Shown here piece after piece: positions 22,359 to 24,557 of a DNA stretch of 24,557 bases. This DNA is from Bacillota bacterium (GTDB lineage Bacteria; Bacillota; Clostridia; Christensenellales; Aristaeellaceae), in contig JAEVYX010000101.1 in assembly GCA_023392515.1 (NCBI GenBank), forward strand, positions 1 to 24,557, given 5' to 3'. Position numbers and translations under genes: made by a program. The first letter of the stretch is position 1; each line of letters starts with the position of its first letter. The notes under the pieces were generated by a model. It saw only the letters and a program-made list of their open reading frames with translations. It was not told the origin of the DNA and did no database searches.

Positions 22359-22865
22359 ATGAAAAAGCTTGTAATGATCAATGGCTCCATGGGGGTAGGC
22401 AAATCCACCACCTGTGAGCATCTCTCCCGGCTTCTCTCCCCTAGTATCTATTTGGATGGGGATTGGTGCTGGCAGATGAATCCTTTTCAGGTCACAGAGG
22501 ACACAAAAGTTCTGGTGATGAAAAACATTCATCAGATTCTTCACAACGACCTTTGCTGCCCTGCCTTTGACTATGTTATCTTCTGCTGGGTCATGCATCA
22601 TGAGGAAATTGTATCGCAGGTGCTGTCCGGTCTCACAGATATCCCCTTCACATCTTATCTGTTTACATTAACCTGCACACCAGAAGCGCTTGCTGAACGG
22701 CTCAATAAGGACATTGCAAATGGAAAGCGGGAAGGGGCGATCCTTTCCCGAAGCCTTAAGCGGCTTCCCCTCTATGAAAAAATGCACTCAGTCAAAATTG
22801 ATGTCAGCTCCCTTTCCGCGCAGGAGGCAGCCCTCTCCATCAAGCATTGTCTGACACAGACATAA
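22359..22865 (+). CDS. P-loop NTPase, nucleotide/small-molecule kinase-like
   Basis: A 168-residue protein opening with VMINGSMGVGKSTTCEHL, a Walker A/P-loop (GSMGVGKST, residues 9-17). YLDGDWCWQMNP follows as a likely substrate or metal-contact Asp, then FDYVIFCWVMHHEE as a strand before a helix, and a late basic helix AERLNKDIANGKREGAI resembling the lid region of small-molecule kinases such as APS, shikimate or gluconate kinase. These features suggest a phosphotransferase of the AAA_33/zeta-toxin-like group, but the substrate cannot be told. The ATG has a modest GGAAAGG site about 10 bases upstream. No own promoter was seen, so it may depend on read-through past the yebC terminator or on a weak promoter. 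Confidence 0.75.
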   Translation: MKKLVMINGSMGVGKSTTCEHLSRLLSPSIYLDGDWCWQMNPFQVTEDTKVLVMKNIHQILHNDLCCPAFDYVIFCWVMHHEEIVSQVLSGLTDIPFTSYLFTLTCTPEALAERLNKDIANGKREGAILSRSLKRLPLYEKMHSVKIDVSSLSAQEAALSIKHCLTQT

Positions 22866-22888
22866 CAGAAAACGGGAGCTAAATAGCC

Positions 22889-24283
22889 TTATACGTTGCA
22901 ATGGACCCAACGGCCCTTATAAAATCGGAGCAGCATAAATAGCCCGCGGAAACACAGGTCGATTACCATGGCCCACCATGCCCCTTCAATTCCCAGTCCC
23001 AGCTGCCAGATGAACAGCCAGGCAAGAATCAGGCGCACTCCCCACATGCTGATAAGAGAGATCAAAAAGGGCATTCTCGTGTCCCCTGCCCCCCGAAGCG
23101 CACCGGAAGATACAATATACAAGGCCGTAAAGGGCTGTTCAAAGGCGCAAATGCGCAAAATAGCCGCACCGATTTCCCGCACGTCCATTTCCGGGGTAAA
23201 TAATGCCATCCACCATCCGGAAAAGGCATAGAGCAGTACCCCCACAAAAGACATGACAATGACCGCTATTCGAATGGACAGCCCGCCCTGCAACCGGGCT
23301 TTTTCCGGTTCCTCCGCGCCTAGCGATTGCCCCACCAGCGTAGCGGCCGCAGCGGCAAAACCATAGCCCGGCATATAGGAGAGGGATTCAATGGTAACAG
23401 CCAGGTGATGGGCGGCAAGCTGAACGGTACCCAGGGATGCCACCATGCTGATAAATACCATCTGTCCAAGAGAGATGGACAGCCGCTCCAGCGCAGCTGG
23501 AATGCCCACCTTCAAAATTCGGCGGATGAGGGAAAAATCAGGCAAGAGCTTGCCAAGGTGCAAGCGCAGATGGTGAGACCCGCGCAGGAGGGAGATCATC
23601 ATAAACACGCCGGAAAGGCCGGTTGACACCGCTGTGGAAAGTGCCGCGCCCCTTACACCCATTCCGGCCCCCCACATGGTCCATTGAAAACCCAGGAGGG
23701 TTACCTGCCTTGAAGGATAGATCAGCAGGAAGTTGCCAATCACATTGAGCAAATTTGCAGCCCCGCTTACCAGCATAGGCGTGCGCATATCCCCTGCCCC
23801 CCGTGCCGCGGCAGCCAGGGCCATGCCGGTATAATAGGGCACAAAACCAAGGGATATTATGCGCATATAGTCAATGGCTTCCCCATATAGCGCCGGGTCT
23901 GCCTGCATGATAACAGGTATGACCGGAGCCATAAAATAGCCCAACGCCATCAGGCATAAGCCCGCAGCAATCCCCAAAACAAATACCTGACGGCAGGCAT
24001 CCTCCGCCTCCTTTTGTTTTTGGCCGCCAATCAGACGAGCAATGAGGGCGGTTCCCCCGACGCCCACCGACATGACCAGGCTGTTCATCACCCAGGTCGG
24101 GGATGCGTTTACCGCTACCGCTGCCGTAGCCGCTGCTCCAAGGCTGCCTACCATAGCTGTATCCGCAAACTGTACCAGGGTGGACATCATATTTTCAAAT
24201 ATAGTAGGAAAAGCCAGCCTCATTACATAAGACTTTTCATGGGGAGAATGGGCTTTACGGCGCATAAGGGATCGTAACCTCAT
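22889..24283 (-). CDS. MATE-family efflux transporter
   Basis: A 464-residue polytopic protein with about twelve membrane segments arranged as two homologous MatE halves. Typical blocks are FPTIFENMMSTLVQFADTAMVGSLG in the first helix, AGDMRTPMLVSGAANLLNVIGNFLLIY at about residues 160-190, and in the second half ALERLSISLGQMVF and GAGDTRMPFLISLISMWGVRLILA. MATE transporters export drugs or metabolites by sodium or proton antiport. It is convergent with the P-loop gene, with 23 bases between their stops. Start choice is uncertain: the first ATG lies 14 bases after AGGAGG, longer than usual, and no better start fits. No substrate can be inferred. Confidence 0.93.
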   Translation of the reverse strand: MRLRSLMRRKAHSPHEKSYVMRLAFPTIFENMMSTLVQFADTAMVGSLGAAATAAVAVNASPTWVMNSLVMSVGVGGTALIARLIGGQKQKEAEDACRQVFVLGIAAGLCLMALGYFMAPVIPVIMQADPALYGEAIDYMRIISLGFVPYYTGMALAAAARGAGDMRTPMLVSGAANLLNVIGNFLLIYPSRQVTLLGFQWTMWGAGMGVRGAALSTAVSTGLSGVFMMISLLRGSHHLRLHLGKLLPDFSLIRRILKVGIPAALERLSISLGQMVFISMVASLGTVQLAAHHLAVTIESLSYMPGYGFAAAAATLVGQSLGAEEPEKARLQGGLSIRIAVIVMSFVGVLLYAFSGWWMALFTPEMDVREIGAAILRICAFEQPFTALYIVSSGALRGAGDTRMPFLISLISMWGVRLILAWLFIWQLGLGIEGAWWAMVIDLCFRGLFMLLRFYKGRWVHCNV

Positions 24284-24557
24284 AAAAAAGCAGAATGCCT
24301 CCTAAAAACCAATGTTCTAATACTGTATCACGTGCCCTATATGAAAACAAGTAGAAAATCCATTATGACCTGCGTATACTGGATACATTTCATCAAGCTT
24401 TACTTATAGCGCTCCATATAAAAAATGTAACATTAGAGGGCCCCGTAGGCTATCGTACATTCAGAAAGGCTTCATAAGTTCAAACGATTTCACATATCGT
24501 ATTTTGACCTCTATGCACAATTTATTGTATTGGTTATTGACAAATTCCAATGAAAGC
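24284..24557. other. Intergenic region at the right end with partial promoter
   Basis: No supported gene. It contains the AGGAGG (minus strand) of the MATE gene at 24298-24303, an inverted repeat ACGAT-N7-ATCGT (24484-24500), and TTGACC and TTGACA (24537-24542) on the plus strand. The latter is a good -35 whose -10 would fall beyond the window, probably serving a plus-strand gene further right. Confidence 0.5.

Overview
The window looks like a chromosomal segment of a Gram-positive-type anaerobe of the Bacillota, most likely class Clostridia. The signs are strong AGGAGG-type ribosome binding sites, one TTG and one GTG start each behind a well-placed Shine-Dalgarno, near-consensus sigma-A promoters, a class III fructose-1,6-bisphosphatase, a DeoR-regulated sugar operon and a moderate GC content. 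No rRNA, tRNA, CRISPR array, insertion sequence or phage gene was seen. Species cannot be named from the sequence.

Region 1 (about 1-9263) is a co-directional glycan cluster that starts upstream of the window and ends at a long bidirectional terminator. It encodes an RfbH/E1-type CDP-4-keto-6-deoxyglucose 3-dehydrase with its [2Fe-2S] cysteines, a GtrA-type membrane protein, two tandem paralogous GT87/DUF2029-like integral membrane glycosyltransferases (the second with an extra C-terminal extracytoplasmic domain), a YerE-like thiamine-diphosphate enzyme, an extended-SDR reductase translationally coupled to it, and a GtrB/DPM1-like glycosyltransferase. Together these predict synthesis of a CDP-linked branched 3,6-dideoxyhexose (yersiniose-like), transfer to undecaprenyl phosphate, flipping by GtrA, and attachment to a surface glycan outside the membrane. 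This is the most interesting system in the window.

Region 2 (about 9264-15980) is a sugar uptake and catabolism operon: TIM-barrel isomerase/epimerase, secreted substrate-binding protein, double-domain ABC ATPase, permease, ribokinase-family kinase and DeoR regulator. It has a strong promoter with a nearby palindrome, hairpins between binding protein and ATPase and between permease and kinase, and an internal promoter for the regulator. The sugar is not identifiable.

Region 3 (about 15981-24557) holds mostly single genes with their own promoters and terminators: class III FBPase (fbp), O-acetylhomoserine sulfhydrylase (metY) with an operator-like leader, a VOC-fold protein, an uncharacterised 71-residue protein behind a structured leader with an internal terminator, a GNAT acetyltransferase (minus strand), YebC, a P-loop kinase-like protein and a MATE transporter (minus strand). 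The last 270 bases are intergenic and end with a probable -35 element of a gene outside the window.
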